This document shows positions 41,639-53,446 of a DNA stretch of 64,000 bases, in pieces (positions within the stretch are counted from its first letter, which is position 1; every line of letters begins with the position of its first letter). A program made the translations under genes and the position numbers. The notes below the pieces were generated by a model that worked only from the letters and a program-made list of their open reading frames with translations, did no database searches and was not told the origin of the DNA. This DNA is from Pectinophora gossypiella (taxonomy: Eukaryota; Arthropoda; Insecta; Lepidoptera; Gelechiidae), in NCBI RefSeq assembly GCF_024362695.1, contig NC_065408.1:2294001-2358000 (forward strand), written 5' to 3'.

Positions 41639-44600
41639 ATTTGATTTTGATTTGATTTGATTATCAGGCCGCCACCACTCAGAAATTTCAATATGACTAT
41701 TACATTACGCAACATCCAGACTTTCTCATGTGTTCAGACTTTGGCCTATATTACTGTCTAGTTGATCGATGTTCACTCTATGTAAACACTTTAATCTTCG
41801 TAAATACGAACAAAACAATCTTTGATACATCCTAAGAAAAGTCAACATAATAAATCTGAGTTGACACTTGAAAGTTGAGAAGAAAAAACTGGAAATGTCA
41901 GTGGTTAAGTGTAGTTTTTGGCAATTGACTACATCAATTTGTCTCTTTTCATTTTTCGCGATAGAGTACTCATCATGATGAGATGAACATGCGTTCATCT
42001 ACATGATAAAGTATTTATTATTTTAAGTCAAAATAAAACTAAATTGTTCATTGCCTGTAACTAGCTAGAAAAACCTGAGAAAGAAAAATATATTATAATT
42101 TCTCGGACAGTTGGCAATTGAGCGTAAAAGAAATATTACAAAAGCTGTAGGTGAGAATATTATAAATTAGCACACACCTCTTTTTGTCTCGTTTTCTGGT
42201 TACGAGTAAATTGCATAAAGCAAAATGTTACCTGCTACAACTTTAGTAAGTACAAAGAATACATAATATGATGCTTTAGTAAAAAGAAAGACTATAGTGA
42301 TAATTTAATAAAACTGCAAGTAAATTAAGTCTAAATTAACGAATAGTCTACAAATACCAACTAACTTTACACCAACTTTACACCAAACCACAAAAGCAAA
42401 CTTATTCATATTAACTACAACTGTTAGGTTTGGGGCGTAAGGTTCCTAATGGCTGTGAGGGCTGGTTATCTGAGGCGAAGGCTGAGATTGAAACGTCCAG
42501 AAGTAGGCAAAATTCGCTGAATTTAATTAAATTCGTACAAAAAATGTTCACATTACAGTAGTTAAATGGAGAGCAAGAACGGATGTGACAAAAATGTTGA
42601 CACACAAAAAAATATAAATTTAATGCCAACAACAACGTCAAAGATTTAATTTACAATTCCAACAACAACAAATACAACGAGCAAGTGCTTCGAGATCATG
42701 AGCTGATAAGAACATAAGACAAGAAATTCAAAAGCTATACAGGTTTAAAACAGAAAATTGTTAGTTCCCAGGTATTTGATGCAAAGCAAATAGCAGTCGG
42801 TCTCCAAAAGCTCTCAGTTTTGTGGTGTCACCTGTACCGAGGAATGTGTTTCGCCATCGCGACACAATCAGAATAACCAGGCATTCCAACGCTGGCGGGT
42901 AGCCAACGCTCCAGCGCCGGCAGGTGTGAACACGCCTTTATAATTCCGCTCAACTGGATCTATGAGCTGTAGAACTGGTGCCATGCATTCCGATTGAAGA
43001 TTTTGCGTTATATGCGTTCACAGTTACCTGCAGGAGAAAAAACAATTTGTAGGTTGCATCTTTGGGTTGATCTCAGATTGTCTAGGTAGCAATATGACAA
43101 CCTATATTAAAGAATATATTGCAAACTGACTAGATACTTTATATATTTTACCTAGATCCTATCATCATCAATTTAAGCGCCACGCTCTTGTCGGTGCAAC
43201 ATTTCCATGCTACTTTTTTAGGGAAAAATACCTCTCTAGATCTTATACCTCTACATAGTAGATGAACATAATTTAATAAAACAACATCAAAGGTAGCAAC
43301 ATCAAAGGTCAACTTACATAAACTAAGTACCCACGCCTCATCGAGATTTTTATTTCTTTTATGGGATCACAGTATTAGAAAAGCAGACAATTTTTTTGTT
43401 ACAAACAGCTTCGTAATTAGCCACAATCTCACCTAATGGTAAGTGAAGATAAGGTTTCAGCACTGATACGGCGTTGAAGATCGCAAGGTTTTAATGAAGA
43501 GGAAATACTGTCTGCAACAGAGTATTTCAGTCATTTGTCATTACAAGGAAAGTTACTATTGAGTGAAGAACAGATCTTGATGACAAAAATATTGATCACA
43601 TTGTTCAAGTTCCTTTCTTCTCCCTCTTTCATATTGAAGAAATTACGCAATTAAATATAAGTAAGTACCAATGATTATAATTGTAAATGTGCTAGACTAA
43701 TACAAGATACAGTATAAAAAATAGGAAACGCAATTATCGCAATATGTTGAGTGAATGAAGAAACTGATGATGAGCAAAAAAACAACAGACGTAACATAAG
43801 TGTCATTGAAATTAATTATTATAAATAATGAAACCATTCTTCTGCCAATCCTTCCTCATTAGTTGTTTACAATAAATCTACTTCTAATCCTTGCATTAGA
43901 AGTAAATGCCATTCGTCGTGCAACTATGTTGCATCTTTGAAGTGGACACTATATCCACTCGTAAATTAAACTTATTTGTAAATATTTAATACATTTCAAT
44001 GTACTTATAATAACTGCAAGGTTTATGCTCCAGTTCTAACTCGTACTTCTTTGACCGTATTCCCATGTTTCTTTAATCTTTTTATTCCCATTGCGGGCAT
44101 CCCCAAGAATATTTAATATTTTAAATATGGCAATACTTGCCTCTTCTTCTACAATCTGCAATACTTAACGCATATCGTGTGTTAAAATTTTACATCGAGA
44201 TGATGATGAGAAGAGATGTATATACATCGAGAAGAGCATCGCCAACACCTATAGATGCACAAAATTCTGTTTCTCTAGTATGCTAAAAAAGGTTTTCTAT
44301 TTAATTTAATTTATTATTTGTTCTTCATTTATATATTTTTATAATTTTAGCCGGTTACGAAGTCTCATAAAATTCTAGTTTTTTAGTTCTCACCATATTT
44401 TTTAGTTCTGTAGACTCTAATGTGTGAAGCACTAAATTCACCTTCATTAGCATCAGTTTCTATCATTACCACAATTATTCGGACTAATTCAATTCACATG
44501 GTGAGAATTCGCAACTAGCGATGGTTCATAGAAGTAAAGCAATTAGCGTGTCCAATCGCATCAGACACGGACTCAGGAATAGTGCACTGGAACGCATAAT

Positions 44601-46324
44601 TAACACGAATACCACCTATTTCTGAGTTTACTGTTGGCTTCATGATGAAACACATACTGGGTAACGTGCACGTGGGACTCAATAATTAAATTAACCAAGA
44701 TAAACAAATAACTTCATAAAGTTCTACCTGAAGTTTGTAGTCAAAAAGCACGGAGACCACAGACAACTGCAATGTAGCAACTGAACCCACAGGTTTGTCC
44801 TGTGAATATATCACATTTATGATATAAAATATGGAATAGCCATAAAAATACAGCTCTTCATTGAAAGAAACTTGCTTATTATATTAATAACTAGTTTACC
44901 TAGCTCACTATTTACTCTGATAGAAATAGATGCAACTATTAGAATTCTATATCTTCTGATGATGATAAAATTACCATTTTTTAAGTTTAATGCAATGAGT
45001 TGTAAATCCCTTCCACCCAAGTTTTTTTCATCAGGCCTTTAATCTTATTTTCATTAGTAACAATAATATTTACAATATTTTATCGTTACCTACTAATCTT
45101 TACAACAATTTTGACAATATTCTTTTTATCGAGAATAATATCTAACCATTTGGGCCACCTTTGTACTGTAATCATAATCATGTCAGTACTCAAATCATAA
45201 TAAAAAATATACGTAATACAGATAATGAAGGCATTTATATCAAATAATTGGATGTACTTTAAAAAAAATCTGTACCTATTTAGGTAAATTGTATAATAAC
45301 GTTTCATATAAAAAAAAGTCTCGCTGCAATCTTGAAACGAACACCTACAGCCAACTTTTCGATAAAACTCAACTTTCTATTTCTAATTCACAACTGCTTT
45401 CTATTTATATTGAAAAACCTGATTTCTGATAAAAATAATCCAGTACATTCCTTAGTGAAGAGTAGTTTTAGTCGAAACTATTTTATATATAAAATTTTAA
45501 CATACTTAAAGTACTGCTAGTAAACATATTTATTGTATTGCTAGTAATTTGGATCTATTCCATACATGGTTCTAAACATTGATTTATTGATTCATGGTGT
45601 TCATTATCCCGAAACTATTCAAAAGTCTGATATGGAATAACCGGTTAATATTATAGTTAGAGTCACTAAAAAATATTCTGCGATGTGACTAATTCAGGCC
45701 ATGTTTGCAAGAAAGATACGGTTCAACTATAAAAAATAGTCTTTTGTCTTGAAGTGTCTTTAATTTACACTAAACCAGTGATGTATTTCATTCATTATAT
45801 AACAATTCTTTTGTTGCCAAAATACCATTGCCAAAAGCATCACATGAGTTCTGTTTTATTATTAAACCTAATGGATTATTCATAGTTTAAAAGATATATT
45901 AAAGGGGCTCGTCTTCCAGAAATAAGTACTAACGATTTGTTTACATAACCGGTGATACACCCACATCAGCAATATATAATATGATGAACAATTTATGAAG
46001 CAAAATTCATATCTTTCTAGTCTTGTATGTATCGTAAACGTCTTATCGGCGTAATTTATGTCAGTTAAAATACTTCGCAGTATTTGTTTCTCTCACCTAT
46101 GCTATAAAATTACACTTTAGCGTTGCTGATTCAACAACCGCATCGGTTCAATGCTAAACATGGCCCTCCATAGCGCGATTTTTTTTAACTCATGTTATTT
46201 TGTGAACCCATCTATCTACTTCAACAATCGATGTTTCTAGTTACATTTATAACATAATTGTAAATTAACCCTGTCAAAGAAACGAGTGTAACCTTAATAT
46301 ATTTATTGAGGTAAATGATGATCA
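41639..46324. other. 4.7-kb AT-rich stretch nearly free of repeats
   Basis: Only a partial S4 end in reverse (about 43160-43224, CCACGCTCTTGTCGGTGCAA) was recognised. ORFs here (41726, 42411, 44817, 45086, 45332) are short, AT-driven and without motifs. The low repeat load contrasts with the rest of the window and would suit an intron or conserved intergenic region, but no exon was identified. Confidence 0.4.
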
Positions 46325-46486
46325 GGGGGAGTTAAAATGGCCACATCAAAGCAATTCATCTAATAAAGCAATATTGCTATTTGACATTTGTTTGCATTGC
46401 GGATTTACTGTCAAATGTCAGATTGCAATTTTGCGTTCTTAGATGATTGCTTCGATGTGGCTATTTTAACCCCCTGGACTAATTTG
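46325..46486. mobile_element. M1 palindromic MITE, complete
   Basis: Left TIR CAGGGGGAGTTAAAATGGCC at 46325 and right TIR GGCTATTTTAACCCCCTG ending near 46486. The inner arms hold AGCAATATTGCTATTTGACA and its mirror. This is the best copy for defining the M1 termini. Confidence 0.85.
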
Positions 46487-46988
46487 TGTCATCCTTTCCG
46501 CAACGTAGCATCGTGACATAAGTTCCTTGTCAGACAAACTATCCGCTTCCTCGTTCCTCCAACCGCTATCATCAATCCTACCAGTACCATTTACTTTGTT
46601 CTTTAAATTGTCAAATGGCAAACAGAATAACACATTAATAACATTATGACCAAGGATGTCAACTCGCCTTCAAAATTATGAGAGCAAAAATAATAAGAAA
46701 TATAAGAAAGAATGCGTAATGGAGGTCGAATCATTTCTCAGGCATTCTGGACCCGTATTAATAGAGTTTGACCTTGGACTGTTCTCAGTAAAGAGAGAGG
46801 TATTCTAGGAATGTGCAGGTATAAAAACACTAATGTGGGGCATTACAAGAACGAATGCGAAGTTTGTACATCCGGTGTTTTCGGTGCAACGTAATTCGTA
46901 AATACAGTTTATCTAGGAAAGTAAGCTTCAGGTTTTGAGTTGTGTGAAATAATAGTGGAGCACTGTGGTAAAATACACCCCTAATTAT
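46487..46988. other. Intergenic stretch, no gene seen
   Basis: No open frame or repeat recognised before the LINE poly(T). Confidence 0.3.
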
Positions 46989-46995
46989 TATGTTC

Positions 46996-49648
46996 TTTTT
47001 TTTTTTTTTTTTTTTGACGTGACTTATTGTAGATTTGCCGCAGATGGCATTAACTACTTGGCCGGACAAATGGGGAGCGCTGAAGGCTCTCACCCGGTAC
47101 AACGTTTAAGACAACAGGCCTGAGGGTGCCCAGTTGGGCGCGAACCTCGGCTCAGGGCGTCGTCTGAGAGGAAAAATATTTGAAAGAATTAATCGACCCT
47201 AGTGGGTCGATAGCGATAAGCGCTGAATGAGGGAAATCGTCGACCACGCCGGCGGGGTCGGTAGCGGGGTCCTGAAGTGTTTGGTGTCGCGAGCTGATTG
47301 GCTGCCTCTATGGCTAGAGTAATCGGGTCGTCGGGATCGTATATTACGTCCTTCGGACGCCGATACTTTTCAGTACCGTCCCTAAGCGGGATGTATTCGG
47401 AAGCCGCAACTACCAGGGGATTTGGGTGGTGCGGAGCAGAATCGAAAAAACGTTTGGAAGCTAATTTGAGCCATTGGGCAATGGTTGGCAGACCTAGGTC
47501 AATGTGCAGATTTTCATTGCGAAGGAACCACGGAGCTCCCGTGGCTTTCCGCATGAAACGATTTTGTATTACCTGTAGACGGTGGATTTGAGAGGGACTC
47601 GCATGAGCGAAAACTACCCCTGCATAGGTCATGATCGGACGGATGCAAGTCGTGTAGATTTTGACCTTATTCCTAAGGGACAATTTACTTCGCTTGTTAA
47701 GGAGACAGTGAAGACGGCCCATTACAAACGCGGCGCGATCGCGCACACGTTTGATATGGGCCTTGAAAGTAAGACGTCTATCTAAGACTACGCCGAGATA
47801 TTTGACTTGCTCCTCCCAAGGGATCGGCTTGCCAAACATCTTAATGATTTTAAGTTGACGGCGTGACCGTGGCGTGTTATAATAGCCCTTTGAAAAGTAC
47901 ACCGCTGCACTTTTCTCCGGGTTTACCTCGATTCTCCATTTGCGAAACCACTTGCCCAAGGCATTGGCCGCGCGTTGGAGGATTCCGGTCATCATAACTC
48001 GACCACGGCACGAAGAATAGATGGCTGTATCATCCGCAAATAAAGCTAATTCGGTATTAGGGGATTTGGGAATGTCACTAGTATACAATGAAAATAGTAA
48101 AGGAGAGAGGACGGAGCCTTGTGGGACTCCGGCATGTATCGGGTGCGGTGACGAGAGCGTCCCTTCCACGCGGTAGCGAAAGGTTCGATTTGAGAGGAAG
48201 TCTCGTATGATGTGCACGAGACGGTCTGGCACTCCCAGTGAATAAAGCTTGTAGATCAAGCCGTTGTGCCAGACTTTGTCGAACGCTTTCGCCACATCGA
48301 AGAAGAGCGCTCCCGTAGCGACAGGTTTTTTTAAGTTTAATCTACTGGAGATATGTTCAACAATACGGTGCACTTGTTGAACGCAGGAGTGTTTGGTTCT
48401 AAAACCAAACTGCTCTGGTGGAATAAGACTATTGGATTCGGCGTAGTCCCGTAATCTAGCAAATATGAGCCGCTCATAAATCTTCCCCATGGTATTGAGG
48501 AGACTTATAGGGCGGTAACTGGAAGGTTCGTTTTTAGGTTTCCCAGGCTTTGGTATACCAATTACAATTGCTTCTTTCCACTGCTGTGGAAAGACGCAGT
48601 TGCTCATGGCGACGTTGAATATTGCCGTTAGTAAGCAGATGAGGGGAGCACCGAAGTTTTTAAGGACACGATTCGTGATACCGTCTGAGCCAGGGGCTTT
48701 TCGGGTATGAAATCTTTTGATGATACCTAGTACCTCTTCCTCAGTAACCTGTGGAAGAGGAGGATTGGTGGGAGGTACAGAAGCCCTACGCTGAACTTCA
48801 GAGTTCACCGTCGAGAGGTGCCTACGATCGATAGGGAGAGTACTGGGCGAACATTGGGCTTCGAGACTGTCGGCAAGGCATTCGGCTTTTTCGTCATCGT
48901 CAAAAGCGGGGGGTTGGTTAGGCCTATTGAGAGGAGGAGTAGGAACAACCGTATCCTTTTGAAGAGACCTAGACAGCTGCCAGATGGCCTGGTGGTGGGG
49001 CTCAATGCCGCTCAAAAGATTATCCCACCGATTCTGTCGCATGTCATTAATACGTTTTCTTTCAGTATGCTGCAAGAGACGCAAATGACGGCGACATTCC
49101 TCGGTGCGATTGGAATCATATGCGCGGGTGGCTGCGTTTTTCTCCGTTAGCAGATCACGGATGTCGGTAGGCAGTTTCCAGCGATGGTCTTCCATCTCCG
49201 GAACCTGTTTTGAACTTTCATTCAAAACCGACCTCACGTGATCCGTGAGGGAGTTAATAGCTGTCGAGGCCTCCTCTAAGGAGACTATTTCTACTGGGAT
49301 ACTATCTAAGTATACTGAACTAGAAGACTGGAGGCCTTCGGCCACCTTCTCCCAGTCCAGTACTGTCTTAGGGGTTGCTGGATTATCAGGGGCGTCTAAA
49401 CGGGAGCCTAGTTTTAATATAACAGGTCGGTGGTCGGATTGTAACTCGTGTAGTACTTCTATAGAACATAGACGTAAGTTTATGTTCTTTAGAAGCGCCA
49501 AGTCAAGTATTTCTGGTCTGTGGTTCAAGTCAGGGGGATATCTAGTGGGCTGCAATGGTGTTATTATATCATAATAGAGGGGCTCGGCTAGAGTTTCTAA
49601 TACCCTGCCTCTTGTGTTTGTTGTTAAGCAACTCCAAGAAAGATGTTG
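46996..49648 (-). mobile_element. Jockey-clade LINE (family J), 5'-truncated
   Basis: The poly(A) tail shows as T at 46996-47015, followed by a ~170-bp 3' UTR and the ORF2 frame. The element stops abruptly near 49645-49648 inside the endonuclease domain, and TATGTT at 46989-46994 and 49649-49654 may be a 6-bp target duplication. ORF1 and the first part of the endonuclease are missing. This is the only J copy in the window carrying the reverse transcriptase. Confidence 0.9.
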
Positions 49649-49669
49649 TATGTTATTTCTAGTAACCAT
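47189..49669 (-). CDS. Jockey ORF2: partial endonuclease plus reverse transcriptase
   Basis: The 826-codon frame is open throughout. Residues 1 to about 7 come from flanking DNA; LINE sequence starts near H9. Residues 9-84 are the C-terminal part of an APE-type endonuclease, ending SDHRPV (78-83), where the SDH is catalytic. The reverse transcriptase spans roughly 320-600: RKAPGSDGI in the fingers, SYRPISLL, motif A FFDVAKAFDKVWH with D458, AGVPQGSVLSPLLF, and catalytic FADD at 544-547. A conserved LINE C-terminal region follows, ending RPTRVD. Without the endonuclease N-terminus and ORF1 it cannot be a complete mobile protein, although no stops have accumulated. A short sister piece is at 61249-61651. 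Confidence 0.9.
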   Translation of the reverse strand: MVTRNNIQHLSWSCLTTNTRGRVLETLAEPLYYDIITPLQPTRYPPDLNHRPEILDLALLKNINLRLCSIEVLHELQSDHRPVILKLGSRLDAPDNPATPKTVLDWEKVAEGLQSSSSVYLDSIPVEIVSLEEASTAINSLTDHVRSVLNESSKQVPEMEDHRWKLPTDIRDLLTEKNAATRAYDSNRTEECRRHLRLLQHTERKRINDMRQNRWDNLLSGIEPHHQAIWQLSRSLQKDTVVPTPPLNRPNQPPAFDDDEKAECLADSLEAQCSPSTLPIDRRHLSTVNSEVQRRASVPPTNPPLPQVTEEEVLGIIKRFHTRKAPGSDGITNRVLKNFGAPLICLLTAIFNVAMSNCVFPQQWKEAIVIGIPKPGKPKNEPSSYRPISLLNTMGKIYERLIFARLRDYAESNSLIPPEQFGFRTKHSCVQQVHRIVEHISSRLNLKKPVATGALFFDVAKAFDKVWHNGLIYKLYSLGVPDRLVHIIRDFLSNRTFRYRVEGTLSSPHPIHAGVPQGSVLSPLLFSLYTSDIPKSPNTELALFADDTAIYSSCRGRVMMTGILQRAANALGKWFRKWRIEVNPEKSAAVYFSKGYYNTPRSRRQLKIIKMFGKPIPWEEQVKYLGVVLDRRLTFKAHIKRVRDRAAFVMGRLHCLLNKRSKLSLRNKVKIYTTCIRPIMTYAGVVFAHASPSQIHRLQVIQNRFMRKATGAPWFLRNENLHIDLGLPTIAQWLKLASKRFFDSAPHHPNPLVVAASEYIPLRDGTEKYRRPKDVIYDPDDPITLAIEAANQLATPNTSGPRYRPRRRGRRFPSFSAYRYRPTRVD

Positions 49670-51600
49670 TCCACTTAATTGTGTTTTGTGTCGTCATATC
49701 ATATGCATCTTCAAAATTAATATCACTAACATCGCTTTTACCTATTGTCCTATCATCAATATTTTCTCTCTTCAGCTGTTATATAGTTACAATACTCGTA
49801 TAATTAATTCTACATACAGACAATAATTTATTGTTTACAAAGTGTCGTCTAAAATTATCGCGTTATTGAAATGTAAGGTTGCTGTCATAAAACCCGAGAG
49901 TACTAAATTGGCAGAGGACTATTTTGGCGAAGTAAGTGCAGCAGAAATAAGCGAACAAGGTTGATATCGCTGAAGGTACGGTTGGGTGCAATCCAAATTT
50001 CATTTTAATGTGTTCGCCTAAGTTATGCCAAGAAAACTGGAAATGCCTGCCAAGACAAACACGCTCTAAAGTACTTATAGACGTGGAAGGGAAGTAATTG
50101 TTTGGTAACAACGTCATTTCGTAAATTTAGACTCTTTGTTTTATGCCATACTGTTTGGTTAGGCTGGGTAAAATACTTACTGCAAATCCTTCAATAAACA
50201 TCCTGGTTTTTATAGTGCAAGGATAAAGTAAAATTTTGAGCTCATAGATATAAAACGAACAGAACTGACTCACATCCAAACTATGTAGTAGAAGTTACTA
50301 GAAAGCAATTAACAAACAAATCATATAAACATCTAAGTTTTTCAACATCTTTTCAGTTTAGCTCAACATAACCTTGAAATATAATAACAAAATCATAAAA
50401 ACACAGCATTAACATTGTCATAAGTCCTAAAATAGTCGTAATTACATCAAGATCACTTTACGTGCAAGTTGATCAAATAAAACATGATGCTGCGAGTAAT
50501 AGACCACAATTGTTACTTAGTGTTCGTATCCTATTCCAGCAATGGCGTCATGTTTTAATGCTTCAATTAGAGCAGTTGGCTATCAGGTTCAGACCACTAC
50601 ATTTAAAACGGGCATAAATTTGGTACTTTATGAATAAGCAATATTTTTACAGCACTATCAGTCTGTGATGGTGATAATAAAATAACTATAGGACCAAGTA
50701 TCAATTATTATATAAATATGCTCTTAACAGACACTGTTCACGGAATTAATAAAATAGTTAACATCTTGGTGGTTGCCATTAAAGTCCACATATAAAAAGA
50801 AAAGGTTTAGTCCAGGGCATTGACTGAACCGACGCTTTCAGTTACGATGTTAATGAACTACCGTTTTGTAGCCTTAAAATATGTCTGACTTCATCCAGAT
50901 GATTAAGAAAATTTAACACCAGATATAGACAGTCAAAAACCTCGAAACAAACTGGACTTGTCATGTAGAAGTCTTTGAAGTAAAAACATTTGTTCTTAAA
51001 AAAAATGGCAAGCTTCGCCAAAAATATAATTAGTTTCAAACGTGATAATTAGCGAAAGCATTGAACTTGAATCATCATGTCTGCTAATCCAAGAGTTTCA
51101 GGTGTTACCACATCTATTTTTACAATACACAATCATCTGTACCAATCCACACCTTAAGTCTTAATGGTTAGAGTTTACTAAGTGTTTATTGAACAGCACA
51201 CATGAATGTAAAAAAATCTCTATTTTTGCAAGCCGTCAAAATGAGACGTGAAGAATGCGCAATCAATGCTGGCAACATACCAAGAACAATATTATTCGCA
51301 TTTAACCTTAGAAGTTGGTCGTAAAAGCCGTCGTGGTCACTTTTAACATAGGCCTATGTTATATCTAATTACTATAGTGATACATGTAGTAGTAACATAT
51401 ATTATGCTATCTATTGTTATTTTCAAGATAAGATAATCTTTTTATCACTACCGTATCTACGATCAACCGACAACAATCCACCAGTCGGAGACTTCTCCTG
51501 CAGAGTGTGCGGTAGAGTTTGTCGCTCTAGGATTGGCTTGCACAGCCATGAAATAAAGTGCATCTCTTCGAGGCAATGACCTCATAAACCGTCTGAAACA
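49670..51600. other. 1.9-kb AT-rich stretch, no gene seen
   Basis: Short ORFs (49863, 50842) lack motifs. No recognised repeat. Confidence 0.35.
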
Positions 51601-51616
51601 GACATCATCATCATCA

Positions 51617-51863
51617 TCAGCCGTACGACGCCCACTGCTGGGCATAGGCCTCCCCCAAGGATCTCCACGACGATCGGTCCTGCGCTGCCCGCATCCAGCG
51701 GCTTCCCGCGACCTTCACCAGATCGTCGGTCCACCTTGTAGCAGGCCTACCCACTGAGCGTCGTCCGACGCGTGGTCGCCATTCCAGAACCTTTCCGCCC
51801 CATCGGCCATCGGTTCTCCTCGCTATGTGTCCTGCCCACTGCCACTTCAGCTTTGCAATTCTC
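51617..51863 (-). pseudogene. RTE-type LINE ORF2 C-terminus
   Basis: The reverse strand encodes about 80 residues: KLKWQWAGHIARRTDGRWG, then a GRPATRWTDDLVKVAG block and a final WRSLGEAYAQQWASYG before a stop, followed by (GAT)n. This W-A-G-H-I-A-R..R-W-x-D-D-L..E-A-Y-x-Q-Q-W pattern is the typical C-terminus of RTE/BovB-type elements. The frame is open but upstream domains are missing, so it is a 5'-truncated copy. Confidence 0.85.
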
Positions 51864-51868
51864 TGAAA

Positions 51869-53446
51869 CAGACGTATAAAGCCAATGATAATGATGATCT
51901 ACGATCACAGTTTTCCAAATTCACCAATAAATATGTACATACATGAACATGATAGCTTCTTTGTTTCCAATCCATTGTGAAAACAGAGCATCTCTGCTGC
52001 GATCCAAATATTATTTAAGTCCACAATCCTCACAATTACCTTCAGCGATAGCATTGAAAGATAACCCGACTGAAAATATCTTCATCTAGGAGCTGGAGCC
52101 AGACGTGTAATCCATCATTAATTTGGCACCGGTTACATCAGCCAGGGGAATGAGGAAGCGCGTACGCACCTTGTCGATTGTCTATCGCCGTCTCGCTCGC
52201 TCCCGCGCGGGTATTTCTGTCCAACTCCCGAGCTCAATGCCACGGGGCCAACAACTCCTCTTCAATGAGATTACTCATTACTCTACTATTGCAATTAGGT
52301 AACTCAAATCTCGTGATGCATTCTATTTTCGAATTAACTTTTTTTTCGTTTCACTGCTCTTATTTTTGTGTCGTCGGGCTGTTCACGCTCTGGATTCGTC
52401 ACCCAGTTTGTCTGACTTTAATGTTTTGTTAACTTCTTTGATAAGAATGTTTCAAGAGAACAATTTGAGGTGATTTTTAAATGTATATCCTCTGTAATTT
52501 CAGTTACTCATATTTTATCTGTAATTCATTTTATAAAGAGAAAAGACGGGTTCGTCCGATTGAGAATTTTTTCCATTAAAATTCTCTCTGTGAGTTTCCC
52601 TACGCACGAGTAAGTGCTATAAAAACAAAAATCATTAAATTAATTTTATGCTTTTGTAAGCAATAACTTAAGCGTAAGTACATTATTTTATTTATCACCT
52701 TCATCTATGGATATTCTTAGTCGTGCGACTTCTGTCCATGACTTGCAGAAATATTTGCGTTGACGTTATTTTGGAACTAAAGCTGTTGTTGGCAGGCGCC
52801 TAGAAATATATTTTCAACAATTGTAATGTGATTAATCATATTACTACATTTACAAATATACAAGGCCATACATGTTTCATTTGAAAGGACGTGGTTAATG
52901 AAAAAAATGTGTCACAATTATTAACGTATTTATTTTTGGTCCCATCAACATAATTAATAATTAGATGTAGTGTAATTAATATTACAATATTCATTATCAC
53001 ATCTAGTATTACATATAGTTCCATCTAATATATTAGATATGCATAAATTATAACAAAAAGCAGGAAATATATTTGACAACGTTAATTTTTTTAGCTTTTT
53101 TGTTATATCTTCTACAGATTCATTACTTATCATGCAATTCTTCCATTCATCCCCTCAGTCTTAATTTAATATCCTTATCTATACAAGTTATCACTTTTCT
53201 CAATCACACGAATCCATTTCTCAACTTCCCTCTACATTTTGTAGCTATAAGAATGGTAACACTTTATACCGCACGGCTCGACTATAAGTTCCAATTTTCA
53301 TTAAATACTGGGTTTTTTTAGAATCACGACCTTATGTGGTATGAAGTATTACCAACTCTCATTCGCCTAGATCACTTCATACTAGAAACTTAAACATTAA
53401 TCAGTCGGTCAGTCTGTCAGTACATGATGATCATCATCTGTCATCT
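51869..53446. other. Intergenic stretch downstream of the phosphatase gene
   Basis: AT-rich. The 3' UTR of the minus-strand phosphatase must lie in the right part of this interval, but its end was not determined. Other ORFs (52178, 52836, 53073) lack motifs. Confidence 0.35.
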
